Source: Myceligenerans pegani (GTDB taxonomy: Bacteria > Actinomycetota > Actinomycetes > Actinomycetales > Cellulomonadaceae). From it: a DNA stretch of 64,000 nt. How positions within the stretch are numbered: position 1 is the stretch's first letter; every line of letters begins with the position of its first letter. Positions 34,775-43,595 of this stretch are shown here, in pieces. The notes beneath the pieces were generated by a model that was not told where the DNA came from, made no database searches, and worked only from the letters and a program-made list of their open reading frames with translations. The stretch spans positions 62,001 to 126,000 of the forward strand of contig NZ_JADBGR010000077.1 in the NCBI RefSeq assembly GCF_014892515.1. The letters are read 5' to 3'. A program made the translations under genes and the position numbers.

Positions 34775-35846
34775 CGGCAAGTACCGCGCCCGCTACCGCG
34801 ATGAGGCCAAGAAAGAGCACTCACGGCACTTCGACCGCAAGGCCGACGCGCAGCGCTGGCTCGACGAGGTCACTGCGACGATCGTCACGGGCATCTACGC
34901 TGATCCGCGCGCTGGCCGCATCACCTTCAAGACCTACTTCGACCAATGGTCGGAGCGCCAGGTCTGGGTAGGCGGAACGGATCGCGCGATGCAGCTCGCC
35001 GTTTCCTCGACAACGTTCACCGACCATCCCATGAAGTCGATCCAGCGATCGCACATCGAGGGATGGATCAAGCGGATGACCCGGAACGGCCTCGCTCCGG
35101 GGACGGTCAAGACCCGCTACAACAACGTCCGGAGCGTGTTCCGCGCTGCTACGCGGGACAGGGTCATCGGGGTCGACCCGACCGTGGGAGTGACGCTCCC
35201 CCGCCAGCGCCGCAGTGAGCACGCGTTGCAGATCCCCACCGCTGAGCAGGTCGGGAAACTGATTGGCGCTGCCGACGAGGAATTCGCGCCGTTCATCGCG
35301 CTCTGTGCGTTCGCGGGACTCCGACTCGGGGAGGCAGCGGGGACCAAGTCCGGTGACATCGAGTTCCTCGGCCGGGTCCTGCATGTGCGCCGGCAGATCC
35401 AGCGCGAGAACGGCGGCAAGATCGAGATCCGTCTCCCCAAGTACGGGTCAGAGCGCGACATCGCCATCCCGGACGAGCTGACCGCGCTCATCTCCGCTCA
35501 CATCAAGCAGTTCGGCACGCACGGTGACGACTGGCTGTTCGTCGGTGCAGGTGAGGACCCACCGCACCAGAACACCGTGGGATACCGGTGGCGGAAGGCA
35601 GTCAAGAAGTCCGGAGTCACGGGCTTCACCCTCCACGACCTCCGGCACTTCTACGCCTCCGGCCTGATCGCGGAGAACTGTGACGTGGTGACCGTGCAGC
35701 GCGCCCTCGGGCATGCCTCCGCCAAGACGACCCTTGAGACGTACGCGCACCTGTGGCCGAACGCGAACGACCGCACCCGGAACGCCGCGCGTTCGCTCAT
35801 GCGGTCCGCGCTGTCCACCGCCGACACACGGCTCCAAGCTCAGTGA
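34749..35846 (+). CDS. int: tyrosine integrase of the element
   Basis: 365 residues; AGGAAGGAAG ahead of ATG. N-terminal arm-binding segment (MASIKKRPNGKYRARYRDEAKKEHSRHFDRKADAQRWLDEV, an AP2-like integrase DNA-binding domain), a SAM-like core-binding domain (about 55-150), then the catalytic domain with Arg192 (AGLRLGEA), His296-x2-Arg299 (LHDLRH), His322 (LGHASAKTT) and the nucleophile Tyr332 (TYAH). It joins attP to the chromosomal site at the ychF 3' end. The gene ends 105 bp from the right attachment copy, the usual place for an integrase. Confidence 0.94.
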   Translation: MASIKKRPNGKYRARYRDEAKKEHSRHFDRKADAQRWLDEVTATIVTGIYADPRAGRITFKTYFDQWSERQVWVGGTDRAMQLAVSSTTFTDHPMKSIQRSHIEGWIKRMTRNGLAPGTVKTRYNNVRSVFRAATRDRVIGVDPTVGVTLPRQRRSEHALQIPTAEQVGKLIGAADEEFAPFIALCAFAGLRLGEAAGTKSGDIEFLGRVLHVRRQIQRENGGKIEIRLPKYGSERDIAIPDELTALISAHIKQFGTHGDDWLFVGAGEDPPHQNTVGYRWRKAVKKSGVTGFTLHDLRHFYASGLIAENCDVVTVQRALGHASAKTTLETYAHLWPNANDRTRNAARSLMRSALSTADTRLQAQ

Positions 35847-35889
35847 GCCCTTGCGCGGCCACCCTCCGCAGGACCACAACCGCGAATCT

Positions 35890-35908
35890 TGCGGACTCCC
35901 TGCGGACC
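35890..35908 (+). repeat. TGCGGACT/TGCGGACC repeats at 11-bp period (putative arm sites, right)
   Basis: TGCGGACT at 35890-35897 and TGCGGACC at 35901-35908, 11 bp apart, between the integrase stop and the right attachment copy. Same motif, spacing and orientation as the triple repeat at the left end. Confidence 0.6.
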
Positions 35909-35951
35909 GGCACTGGCTAAACCGCACCTGACCTGCGGCGCGATCCCGATA

Positions 35952-35970
35952 TCAGACGTTGAAGCGGAAC
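35952..35970 (+). repeat. right attachment site copy (3' end of ychF)
   Basis: TCAGACGTTGAAGCGGAAC; TCA is the ychF stop codon on the opposite strand. It differs from the left copy by one base. Confidence 0.82.
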
Positions 35971-37037
35971 TCCACCACGTCGCCGTCGGCCATCACGTAG
36001 TCCTTGCCCTCGATGCGGGCCTTGCCCGCAGCCTTGGCCGCCTGGACCGAGCCGGCCTCCAGCAGGTCCTCGTACGAGATGACCTCCGCCTTGATGAAGC
36101 CCTTCTCGAAGTCGGTGTGGATGACGCCCGCGGCCTGGGGAGCGGTGGCGCCCTTCTTGATGGTCCAGGCGCGCGACTCCTTGGGCCCGGCCGTGAGATA
36201 GGTCTGGAGGCCGAGCGTGTCGAACCCGACGCGCGCGAGCTGGTCGAGGCCCGACTCCGTCTGTCCTGTCTCGGCCAGCATCTCGGCGGCCTCCTCCGGC
36301 TCGAGCTCGGTCAGCTCCGCCTCGAACTTGGCGTCCAGGAAGATCGCCTGGGCGGGCGCGACCAGCTTGCGCAGCGCCTCCTGCGAGTCCTCGTCCGCGA
36401 GGCCCGCGTCGTCGGTGTTGAACACGTAGATGAACGGCTTGGCCGTCATCAGGTGCAGCGGCGCGATCTCGTCCAGGTCGAGGCCGGCGTCCGCGGCGCC
36501 CTGGTAGAGGGTGGTGCCGGCCTCGAGGATCTCCTGGGCCTTCTTGGCGGCCTCGAGCAGGACGGGGTCGCCCTTCTTGATCTTGACCTCCTTCTCCATC
36601 CTCGGGAGCGCCTTCTCGAGGGTCTGGAGGTCGGCCAGGATGAGCTCGGTGGAGACGGTCTCGATGTCGCCGAGAGGATCGACGGATCCCTCCACGCGCA
36701 CGACGTCGGTGTCGTCGAACGCACGCGTCACCTGGCAGATCGCGTCGGCCTCGCGGATGTTCGCGAGGAACGCGTTGCCCATGCCCTCACCCTCGGACGC
36801 GCCCTTGACGATGCCCGCGATGTCGACGAACGACACGGTGGCCGGCAGCTCACGCTCGCTCCCGAAGATCTCGGCGAGCTTGCCGAGGCGCGCGTCCGGC
36901 AGCGGGACCACGCCGATATTGGGTTCGATCGTGGCGAAGGGGTAGTTCGCCGCGACGACCTGGTTGCGGGTCAGCGCGTTGAAGAGGGTGGACTTGCCGA
37001 CGTTCGGCAGCCCGACGATTCCGATAGTGAGAGCCAC
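35952..37037 (-). CDS. ychF: OBG-family ribosome-binding ATPase YchF
   Basis: 361 residues from GTG. G-domain motifs are GIVGLPNVGKST (residues 5-16), the switch region FVDIAGIVKGASEGEGMGNAFL and VFNTDD in place of NKxD, as in this ATP-preferring family. The end has the TGS-like domain and the strictly conserved KDYVMADGDVVEFRFNV. Length matches the usual 360-365. It associates with ribosomes and acts in translation and stress responses. The integrative element has used its last 15-19 bp as target while keeping the protein end intact. Confidence 0.96.
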   Translation of the reverse strand: MALTIGIVGLPNVGKSTLFNALTRNQVVAANYPFATIEPNIGVVPLPDARLGKLAEIFGSERELPATVSFVDIAGIVKGASEGEGMGNAFLANIREADAICQVTRAFDDTDVVRVEGSVDPLGDIETVSTELILADLQTLEKALPRMEKEVKIKKGDPVLLEAAKKAQEILEAGTTLYQGAADAGLDLDEIAPLHLMTAKPFIYVFNTDDAGLADEDSQEALRKLVAPAQAIFLDAKFEAELTELEPEEAAEMLAETGQTESGLDQLARVGFDTLGLQTYLTAGPKESRAWTIKKGATAPQAAGVIHTDFEKGFIKAEVISYEDLLEAGSVQAAKAAGKARIEGKDYVMADGDVVEFRFNV

Positions 37038-37067
37038 GTCGGCCGATTCTACGTGCTGTCCCGCGCC

Positions 37068-37886
37068 TCAGCGCAGGCCGTCGTCGTCGCCCGGCGCCTC
37101 GTCGCGCGCCCGCCCGTCGATCACGTCGAGGTCGCGGACGGCGAACGAGTGGTGTTCCCACTCCTCGCTGAGAACCACCGACAGACACCCGCCGACCGTG
37201 AACGGCTCCGAAGGGTCCATCCATGGTGGCGGTTCGGCGGGCTCGGCCGCCCGTTCCGGGGTGAGGTCGGCGAGGAAGTCGCCGACCTCGCGCGTACGGG
37301 CTCGCCGCACGGCCAGAGCGTCCTCGTACGACGGCGCCGCGGCAGGGTCGATACCGAGTTCCACCGACCGCGGGGCGTACTGCGTGTGCGCGACGCCGGC
37401 GGGCCAGAAGACGTCGTCGTCCCGGCGGGCCTGTGCACCCCAGCGCAGCCAGCCGTCCGCACAGAAGACGAGGTGTCGCAGGGTCTGGACGAACGTGTAC
37501 TCGTCGTCGACGGAGACCTCGACCGTCTCCGGCGGCATGCCCGCCACCCGCTCGTAGGTCTGCTCCCACATCGCCGCGTATGCCGCATGTGCCGCCCGCA
37601 GCCCAGGAACGGAGCGGTCTCGGAGCAACGCCCGCTCCGGATGCCGCCGGTCCAGCTCCGCCTCGACCAGCGGCGCGATCTCCACGCCGTTGACCCGGAG
37701 GCCGTAGATCGCGCCGTCGATGTCCGCGCCCTCGAGGATCACCCCGCGCATGCGGACCCCGCTCAGGTCGGTCTCGCGGAACTCCTCGCCGCGCAGGTCG
37801 GCGAGGTAGAACCGGGACCGCGGTGAACCCGGGGACGGCGCCTTGCCGTCCCCCGGCGCCGCTCCCGCTGTCATCCCTGTCTCCAT
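37068..37886 (-). CDS. DinB-type protein with N-terminal pentapeptide repeats
   Basis: 272 residues if the ATG at 37886 is used; ATGs at 37916 and 37874 are alternatives and none has a strong ribosome site. Residues about 28-60 hold pentapeptide repeats (YLADLRGEEFRETDLSGVRMRGVILEGADIDG). The rest is a DinB-like four-helix domain with His in LRHLVFCADGWLRW and a late EEWEHHSFAVRDL, where His residues could bind a metal. Proteins of this build are common in actinobacteria, perhaps thiol-dependent transferases. No operon partner; 30 bp downstream of ychF on the same strand, so ychF could be co-transcribed. Confidence 0.78.
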   Translation of the reverse strand: METGMTAGAAPGDGKAPSPGSPRSRFYLADLRGEEFRETDLSGVRMRGVILEGADIDGAIYGLRVNGVEIAPLVEAELDRRHPERALLRDRSVPGLRAAHAAYAAMWEQTYERVAGMPPETVEVSVDDEYTFVQTLRHLVFCADGWLRWGAQARRDDDVFWPAGVAHTQYAPRSVELGIDPAAAPSYEDALAVRRARTREVGDFLADLTPERAAEPAEPPPWMDPSEPFTVGGCLSVVLSEEWEHHSFAVRDLDVIDGRARDEAPGDDDGLR

Positions 37887-37964
37887 GCGGCCGACACTAC
37901 GCCGACCCTCTGACATCGCCGCCAGAGGGAGGCGAGAGCAACCCGGTGCCGACGACGGGGTCCG

Positions 37965-39590
37965 TCACGGGAACGACTGCACCTGCTGGAGCAGCTCCGG
38001 CGCCCGGCGGTCGAAGGTGCGCGCGCCCATGCGGATGCCGAGCACCAGGAGGAGCGCGCCCTCCACCAGGCCGACCACCAGCGTCACCCAGCCGACCAGG
38101 AGGCTTCCGGACGCGAACGCCCAGATGCCGAGCACGACCAGCGGAAGCGCCAGCAGCACCGTGATGAGCATCGCCAGGGTCTGCGCGAGCATCGTCGCCA
38201 TCGCCGCACCCTGCGGCGACTTGAGCGGGCTCTCCCCTGGCTTCGGGACCGGGTACACGAGCGCCGCGGACGCCACGCTGGACACGCCGAGCGCGAGCCC
38301 GAGGGTCCCCAGACAGATGCCCAGCAACGGCGCCGCCAGGTCCCAGCGGCCGGACAGCGCGAGCGTCAGAACGGCGACGAGCACGACCACCGCGGTGCCG
38401 AAGACCAGGACGGGCAGCGCACGTCCCCATCGGTCGGCGCGTCCCGACGTGCCGGTCGCGACGTGCAGAGCGAAGGCCGTGTAGTCGTAGCCGACGTCGT
38501 TCGACACGCCGAACGCGAGTACCCACGCGACGACGGGACCCGCCAGCAACAGCACGTCGAGGTTCCCCGAGGAACGCGCCGGCAGCCACAGGATCACCGG
38601 CATGAGGAAGATGATGCTGATGCCCGCCGCGTAGCGCGGGTCCCGGATCCAGTAGGTGGTGCAGCGCGCGGCGACGGCACCGACCGGCGTGGCGGGAAAC
38701 CGGCCGAACCAGCCCAGCCCCTTGCTCCTGGCTCCCCTGCCTCCCCCGACCGGCGGGGTGACCAGGGCCTTGGCCAGTGAGCGGGACCAGATCAGCCAGA
38801 GCACCGCGATGGTCCCGACGGCGATGGCGAACCGAGACGCGGCGGCTCCCCAGGCGCCGTCGTGCACCGCGGCGGCCAGTGACCACGGCGCACCGAACGG
38901 CGTCCACGCCACCAGTTCGCCGAACCGGGCCACCACGGCCGCGAGCAGCGAACCGTCCGTGCTGACGGTGACGCCATCGTCGGTCGTCTCCCTGGACACA
39001 GCCCCGATCTCCTCGCTCGCCCAGCCGATCGCCGGGCCGATCAGGACCAGAGGAATGATCGCGACCACCGCCACGACCTCGCGGTACCGGCGTGACTCCA
39101 GCAGCGGGGCGAGCACGGTCGTGACCGCCCGCGACCCGACGACGCACGACGCCAGTCCGAGGATCGCCCCGAGCAGGGCGACGGGGACGAGCCACGGTTC
39201 GCGCCACCACGCGAACGCGGAACCGCCCGCCGCGAGCGCCGTGGCCAGGCCGGGCACGGAGACGACGCCCGCGACGGCGAGTCCGGCGACGAGGGTGCGG
39301 TGGGGAATCGCGAACGTGGTGAACCGCTGGGGGTCGAGGGTCTGGTCGACGCCGAACACGAAGACGGGGACGACCCACCAGCACACGACGGCAACCGCTC
39401 CGGCGAGCGTGATCACGTGGCCGGTGACGGTGGGGTTCATGCCGCCACCCACGATCGCGCCGATCACGAGCGATCCCACGACGAAGAGCGCGTAGAGCAG
39501 TGCGAAGCACAGGCCGACGGTCTGCCAGACGCTGCGCCGGAGGGTGTTACCGAGCAGGGTGAGCTTGAGCCTCAGGAAGTGCGCAACCAT
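37965..39590 (-). CDS. ABC transporter permease-type membrane protein
   Basis: 541 residues from ATG at 39590, beginning MVAHFLRLKLTLLGNTLRRS, which is where membrane character starts; the long open frame beyond it is the ATPase gene's opposite frame. About twelve hydrophobic segments, including VGLCFALLYALFVVGSLVIGAIVGG and several Ala/Val/Leu-rich helices in the C-terminal half. Such permeases of the ABC-2 type export lipids, peptides or drugs. It overlaps the ATPase gene by 19 bp, showing one operon. The substrate is unknown. Confidence 0.82.
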   Translation of the reverse strand: MVAHFLRLKLTLLGNTLRRSVWQTVGLCFALLYALFVVGSLVIGAIVGGGMNPTVTGHVITLAGAVAVVCWWVVPVFVFGVDQTLDPQRFTTFAIPHRTLVAGLAVAGVVSVPGLATALAAGGSAFAWWREPWLVPVALLGAILGLASCVVGSRAVTTVLAPLLESRRYREVVAVVAIIPLVLIGPAIGWASEEIGAVSRETTDDGVTVSTDGSLLAAVVARFGELVAWTPFGAPWSLAAAVHDGAWGAAASRFAIAVGTIAVLWLIWSRSLAKALVTPPVGGGRGARSKGLGWFGRFPATPVGAVAARCTTYWIRDPRYAAGISIIFLMPVILWLPARSSGNLDVLLLAGPVVAWVLAFGVSNDVGYDYTAFALHVATGTSGRADRWGRALPVLVFGTAVVVLVAVLTLALSGRWDLAAPLLGICLGTLGLALGVSSVASAALVYPVPKPGESPLKSPQGAAMATMLAQTLAMLITVLLALPLVVLGIWAFASGSLLVGWVTLVVGLVEGALLLVLGIRMGARTFDRRAPELLQQVQSFP

Positions 39591-40429
39591 TCGAGCCCCT
39601 CCGCTCGGGTGCGGCCTCCGACGAGGTCGACGAAGCGGTCCTCGAGCGTCTGGTCGCCGCGGACCTCGTCGACGGTTCCCGCGGCGAGCACCTGTCCGGC
39701 GCCGACGATGGCGACGTGGTCGCACATGCGCTGCACGAGGTCCATGACGTGGCTGGAAACGACGACGGTGCCGCCTCCGGCGACGTAGTCGGCGAGGATG
39801 TCGCGGATGTTCGCGGCGCTGACGGGGTCGACGGCCTCGAACGGCTCGTCGAGCACGAGGGTTCGCGGGGCGTGGATCATGGCGCTGGCCAGTGCGATCT
39901 TCTTGGTCATGCCGGCGCTGTAGTCGACGACGTACGTGTGGGCGTCGGCGGCGAGGTCCATCGCCACGAGCAGGCTGTGGGCACGTTCCGCCACCGTGTC
40001 GCGGTCCATGCCGCGCAGGAGGCCGGCGTAGGTGACGAGTTGGAGGCCGGTGAGGCGGTCGAACAGGCGCACGCCGTCGGGCAGGATCCCGAGCGTGGCC
40101 TTGGCCGCGTCGGGATGCGCCCACAGGTCGGTGCCGCGCACGTGCACTGTTCCGCCGTCGGGCCGGAGCAGGCCGGTGGCCATGGAGAGCGTGGTGGTCT
40201 TTCCGGCTCCGTTGGGGCCCACCAGTCCGTAGAAGGATCCGACGGGCACGTCGAGGTCCAGGGCGCGCACCGCGACCTTGTCGCCGAACCGCTTCCACAG
40301 GCCGCGCAGGCTGAGTGCGGCGCCGAGGTCGGGCGGGGTCGCGTGCGGCGCGGGTGCCATGGTGTCCGACGGCGTGGCGGGCGCGGGTGCCGCGGGGGTG
40401 CCGCCTTCGGGGCCGGTCTGATGGGTCAT
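39572..40429 (-). CDS. ABC transporter ATP-binding protein
   Basis: 285 residues with a Pro/Ala-rich N-terminus of about 45 residues. Walker A GLVGPNGAGKTT; a signature-like VDYSAGMTKKIALASAMIHAPRTLVLDEP with YSAGM instead of LSGGQ, as in many ABC-2 exporters; Walker B LVLDEPFEAVDPVS and H-loop VSSHVM. It powers the following permease. The divergent gene is rmuC, with a 128-bp shared upstream region. Confidence 0.9.
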   Translation of the reverse strand: MTHQTGPEGGTPAAPAPATPSDTMAPAPHATPPDLGAALSLRGLWKRFGDKVAVRALDLDVPVGSFYGLVGPNGAGKTTTLSMATGLLRPDGGTVHVRGTDLWAHPDAAKATLGILPDGVRLFDRLTGLQLVTYAGLLRGMDRDTVAERAHSLLVAMDLAADAHTYVVDYSAGMTKKIALASAMIHAPRTLVLDEPFEAVDPVSAANIRDILADYVAGGGTVVVSSHVMDLVQRMCDHVAIVGAGQVLAAGTVDEVRGDQTLEDRFVDLVGGRTRAEGLEWLRTS

Positions 40430-40557
40430 GCCGCCAACCTAGACGCAGAGTCCGACACGGGGCATCCTCCGCCGGGATGACCTTGTTCCGACGCGAGATC
40501 GAACCTGGTGGGCGGGTCGACGTGGTCGTGTCGGTCAGTCGTGGCAGCCTTGACGGC

Positions 40558-42135
40558 ATGGACATCGGTGCGATCCTCCTGGCGCTCGTGACTCTCGCCG
40601 TCGGCGTGGTCGTCGGCAGGCTGTGGCATGCCGCGCGGACCTCCACGGTGGTGCGCGATGCCGAGCTGGAGTCCGCCCGCCTGAACGCTCTCGCCGAGGC
40701 GGCCGAGCGGGAGGCGGTCATGGTCCGCGAGCGTGCCGAGGCCGACATCCAGGCGGCACGGGACCGCGCCGCCGAGCAGGTCGCCGCCGCGCGCGTGGCG
40801 CAGGAGCGCGCCGCCGAGCAGTTCAAGCTGCTGGCGGGCGAGGCGTTGGAGGCGAACACCCAGCGGTTCCTCACGCTGGCGGAGCAGAAGCTGAGCACGG
40901 CCACCGTGCGAAACGAGGCGGAGCTCGCCAAGCGGGAGGAGGCGGTCAAGAACCTGGTCGATCCGCTGTCCAAGGTGATGGACAAGGTGCGTGCCCAGGT
41001 CGAGGAGGCCGAGAAGGCGCGTGCCCTGGGGCACGGGCAGCTGACCGAGCAGCTGCGTCAGGTCGCCGAGGAGTCCGCGAAGCTGCGGAGCGGGACGAGC
41101 GACCTGGTGGCCGCGCTCCGCACGTCGGAGGTCCGTGGGGCGTGGGGCGAGCTGCAGCTCCGCCGCACGGTCGAGGCCGCCGGCATGCTCAACCGGGTCG
41201 ACTTCACGGAGCAGGACGAGTTCACCTCGGACACCGGCGTGCTGCGGCCGGACATGGTGATCCACCTGGCCGGGGCCAAGAACGTCGTGGTCGACTCGAA
41301 GGTCGCGTTCATCCGCTACCTCGAGGCGCAGCAGACCGACGACGTGCACCGCCGGGAGCAGCTCCTGGAGGCGCACGTGAAGCACATGCGCAAGCACGTC
41401 GACGAGCTGGCGGGCAAGAAGTACTGGGCGCAGTTCGACTCGGCGCCGGAGTTCGTGGTCATGTTCGTCCCGGCCGAGGCATTCCTCTCGGCCGCGGTCG
41501 AGCAGCAGCCCGATCTGCTGGAGTACGCCGCGCGGAAGAACGTCATCCTCGCCACGCCGATGACCCTGGTCGCCCTGCTGCGCACCGTCGCCTTCGCGTG
41601 GCGGCAGGAGGCCCTTGCCGAGAACGCGGCGCAGGTGCACCAGGTCGGCAAGGAGCTGCACTCGCGGCTCGTCACGATGACGAGCCACATCACGAAGATG
41701 GGCCGGTCGCTGGAGAGCTCGACCAAGGACTACAACAAGCTCATCGGGTCGCTGGAGCGCAACGTGCTCAGCTCCGCGCGCAAGATGGTGGCGCTCGAGG
41801 TGGTCGACCCCAAGGACGCGATCGCGGAGCCACGCGAGATCGAGGAGTTCCCGCGCCCGATCACGAAGTCGGAGCTCCTCGTCGCCGACGAGGGCGGGGT
41901 CGTGGCGATCGAGTCGGCGCGCGACACCGCGGACCGGGATGGGGCGACACAGGACGGCGCCGGGCAGAACGGCACCGGGAAGCAGGCCGGCACGAAGACC
42001 GCGCGTTCCCCCGGCGCCGAGACGATCGACACGGTCGTCGTCCAGCAGGTGGAGGTCACCGAGCTCGCGGCCAGCGACCAGCGCGCCCTGGCCGAGGCGG
42101 AGAGGACGAACCGGTCGCAGGCAGCCGGTAGCTGA
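40558..42135 (+). CDS. rmuC: DNA recombination protein RmuC
   Basis: 525 residues. The ATG at 40558 opens an N-terminal membrane anchor (IGAILLALVTLAVGVVVGRLW), followed by a coiled coil (residues 40-180, LAEAAEREAVMVRERAEADIQAARDRAAEQV) and the conserved RmuC domain with VRGAWGELQLRRTVEAAGM, KNVVVDSKVAFIRYLEA, FVVMFVPAEAFLSAA and LATPMTLVALLRTVAFAWRQE. The family limits inversions at short repeats and may carry a nuclease-like fold. The C-terminal ~80 residues are low-complexity and not conserved. Confidence 0.92.
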   Translation: MDIGAILLALVTLAVGVVVGRLWHAARTSTVVRDAELESARLNALAEAAEREAVMVRERAEADIQAARDRAAEQVAAARVAQERAAEQFKLLAGEALEANTQRFLTLAEQKLSTATVRNEAELAKREEAVKNLVDPLSKVMDKVRAQVEEAEKARALGHGQLTEQLRQVAEESAKLRSGTSDLVAALRTSEVRGAWGELQLRRTVEAAGMLNRVDFTEQDEFTSDTGVLRPDMVIHLAGAKNVVVDSKVAFIRYLEAQQTDDVHRREQLLEAHVKHMRKHVDELAGKKYWAQFDSAPEFVVMFVPAEAFLSAAVEQQPDLLEYAARKNVILATPMTLVALLRTVAFAWRQEALAENAAQVHQVGKELHSRLVTMTSHITKMGRSLESSTKDYNKLIGSLERNVLSSARKMVALEVVDPKDAIAEPREIEEFPRPITKSELLVADEGGVVAIESARDTADRDGATQDGAGQNGTGKQAGTKTARSPGAETIDTVVVQQVEVTELAASDQRALAEAERTNRSQAAGS

Positions 42136-42403
42136 AGGTGCAGTCCACGCCCGCAGCCCAGGCCGGAGCGCCCGGAACCGTCGACAGGGACCGCTCGAAG
42201 CCACTCCGCGTCCTCGGCCTGCTCGCTATTTCCCCCTGCTCGGGGACGTGGCGCCCGGCCCGAAGTACCTCCACAACGCCGTCATGCTGGCGATCGTGCT
42301 CCTGGCCGGGTGGGTGGCACTACGGCCTCGCCGGACCTGAGCGGGTAGGCGGACGGCAACATCGCCCGGACCGTGGCCCCGGCAACCCCGTCGTCAGGTG
42401 CGG
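42136..42403. other. gap with possible remnant of a small membrane protein
   Basis: In one + frame the end reads RYFPLLGDVAPGPKYLHNAVMLAIVLLAGWVALRPRRT-stop (42216-42340), like the C-terminus of a small single-TM protein. No ATG or GTG lies in that frame after rmuC, so it may be a decayed gene. Nothing else seen. Confidence 0.25.
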
Positions 42404-43426
42404 TCAGGCGAGCGGGAGCTCCTTGCGGGACTCCTTGTGCGGGCGCTTGTCGTCCGCACCGGCGGCCTTCAGACCGGCCCGCAGCTCGCGCGGCAGGGAG
42501 AACATGAGGTCCTCCGTCGCGGTCCGCACCTCCTGGACGTCGTCGAAGCCGCGGCCCTCCAGGAGCGCCAGGACATCACGCACCAGGATCTCCGGGACGG
42601 ACGCGCCCGAGGTCACGCCGACCGTCGTCGCGCCCTCCAGCCACGCCTCGTCGATCTCGGAGGAGCGGTCCACGCGGTACGCCGACCGTGCTCCCGCCTG
42701 GAGCGCGACCTCGACGAGCCGGACCGAGTTCGACGAGTTCGCCGAGCCCACGACGATCACGACGTCGCACTCCGGCGCCAGCTTCTTCACCGCGACCTGG
42801 CGGTTCTGCGTGGCGTAGCAGATGTCGTCGCTGGGCGGGTCCTGCAGCGACGGGAACCTCTCCCGCAGCCGGCGGACCGTCTCCATGGTCTCGTCCACCG
42901 ACAGCGTGGTCTGCGAGATCCACACGACCTTCGCCGGGTCGCGCACCGTGACCTGGTCGACCTCGTCGGGCGAGTTCACCACCTGCACGTGGTCGGGCGC
43001 CTCGCCCGCGGTCCCCTCGACCTCCTCGTGCCCGGTGTGGCCGATCAGGAGGATGTCGTAGTCGTCCTTCGCGAAGCGGACGGCCTCCTTGTGCACCTTC
43101 GTGACCAGGGGGCAGGTGGCGTCGATGGTGTCCAGGCTGCGGGCCGCCGCCGACTCACGTACCGCCGGTGACACGCCGTGGGCCGAGAACACCAGGCGGG
43201 CGCCCTCGGGCACCTCGTCGGTCTCGTTGACGAAGATCGCCCCGCGCTCGCTGAGGGTCTCCACCACGTACTTGTTGTGCACGATCTCCTTGCGCACGTA
43301 CACCGGCGCCCCGTAGGTCTCCAGGGCCTTCTCGACGGCGACGACGGCGCGATCGACGCCCGCGCAGTACCCGCGGGGCGCGGCCAGGAGGACGCGCTTG
43401 GTCAGGGTGGACGTTCCGGAAGTCAC
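42404..43426 (-). CDS. ispH: 4-hydroxy-3-methylbut-2-enyl diphosphate reductase
   Basis: 340 residues from GTG. The three cysteines that hold the [4Fe-4S] cluster are Cys21 ([13 protein letters not shown]), Cys105 (DATCPLVTK) and Cys203 ([10 protein letters not shown]). The conserved [28 protein letters not shown] and [11 protein letters not shown] are present. It performs the last step of the MEP pathway, giving IPP and DMAPP. The last ~25 residues are a lineage-specific tail. Divergent from xseA, as often in actinobacteria. Confidence 0.96.
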   Translation of the reverse strand: MTSGTSTLTKRVLLAAPRGYCAGVDRAVVAVEKALETYGAPVYVRKEIVHNKYVVETLSERGAIFVNETDEVPEGARLVFSAHGVSPAVRESAAARSLDTIDATCPLVTKVHKEAVRFAKDDYDILLIGHTGHEEVEGTAGEAPDHVQVVNSPDEVDQVTVRDPAKVVWISQTTLSVDETMETVRRLRERFPSLQDPPSDDICYATQNRQVAVKKLAPECDVVIVVGSANSSNSVRLVEVALQAGARSAYRVDRSSEIDEAWLEGATTVGVTSGASVPEILVRDVLALLEGRGFDDVQEVRTATEDLMFSLPRELRAGLKAAGADDKRPHKESRKELPLA

Positions 43427-43595
43427 GTCCGCCAGTCTATGGGCCGTCCGGCGCCGTCGGACCGGGCAGCCCGTGTGACGTCGTCGACCCTACGCAAGAT
43501 GCACACGGGCGCCCCACGTCGCCGCCGCCGGACGCCTGTGGACAACCGGCGTGCGAACCCGCCGGATGTCAGCCACTCCGTGCAGGATGGTTCCT
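43427..43595. promoter_or_regulatory. divergent promoter region ispH/xseA with DnaA-box-like site
   Basis: TGTGGACAA at 43537-43545 is the reverse complement of TTGTCCACA, the DnaA-box consensus of high-GC actinobacteria. The same word followed by CCGGATGTC recurs ahead of xseB at 51928. No other gene seen. Confidence 0.4.

Larger units (their letters stand above)
10798..35970. mobile_element. 25.2-kb integrative element inserted at the 3' end of ychF
   Basis: The limits are a direct repeat of 19 nt (18 identical; 15 consecutive, ACGTTGAAGCGGAAC) at 10798-10816 and 35952-35970. The right copy is the end of ychF, encoding FRFNV-stop; the left copy also reads FRFNV-stop on the minus strand, so insertion preserves the C-terminus. 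A tyrosine integrase ends 105 bp from the right copy. A relaxase, an excisionase-like protein and an XRE regulator lie inside, with foreign-looking cargo of partly lower GC. No T4SS or FtsK/TraB gene is seen, so it is best read as an integrative mobilizable element. Confidence 0.85.

Noticed and set aside
37965-40985. Single 1006-codon minus-strand frame, possible ATPase-permease fusion
   Set aside because: The upstream part is out of frame with the real ATPase (39572-40429); the permease starts at 39590.
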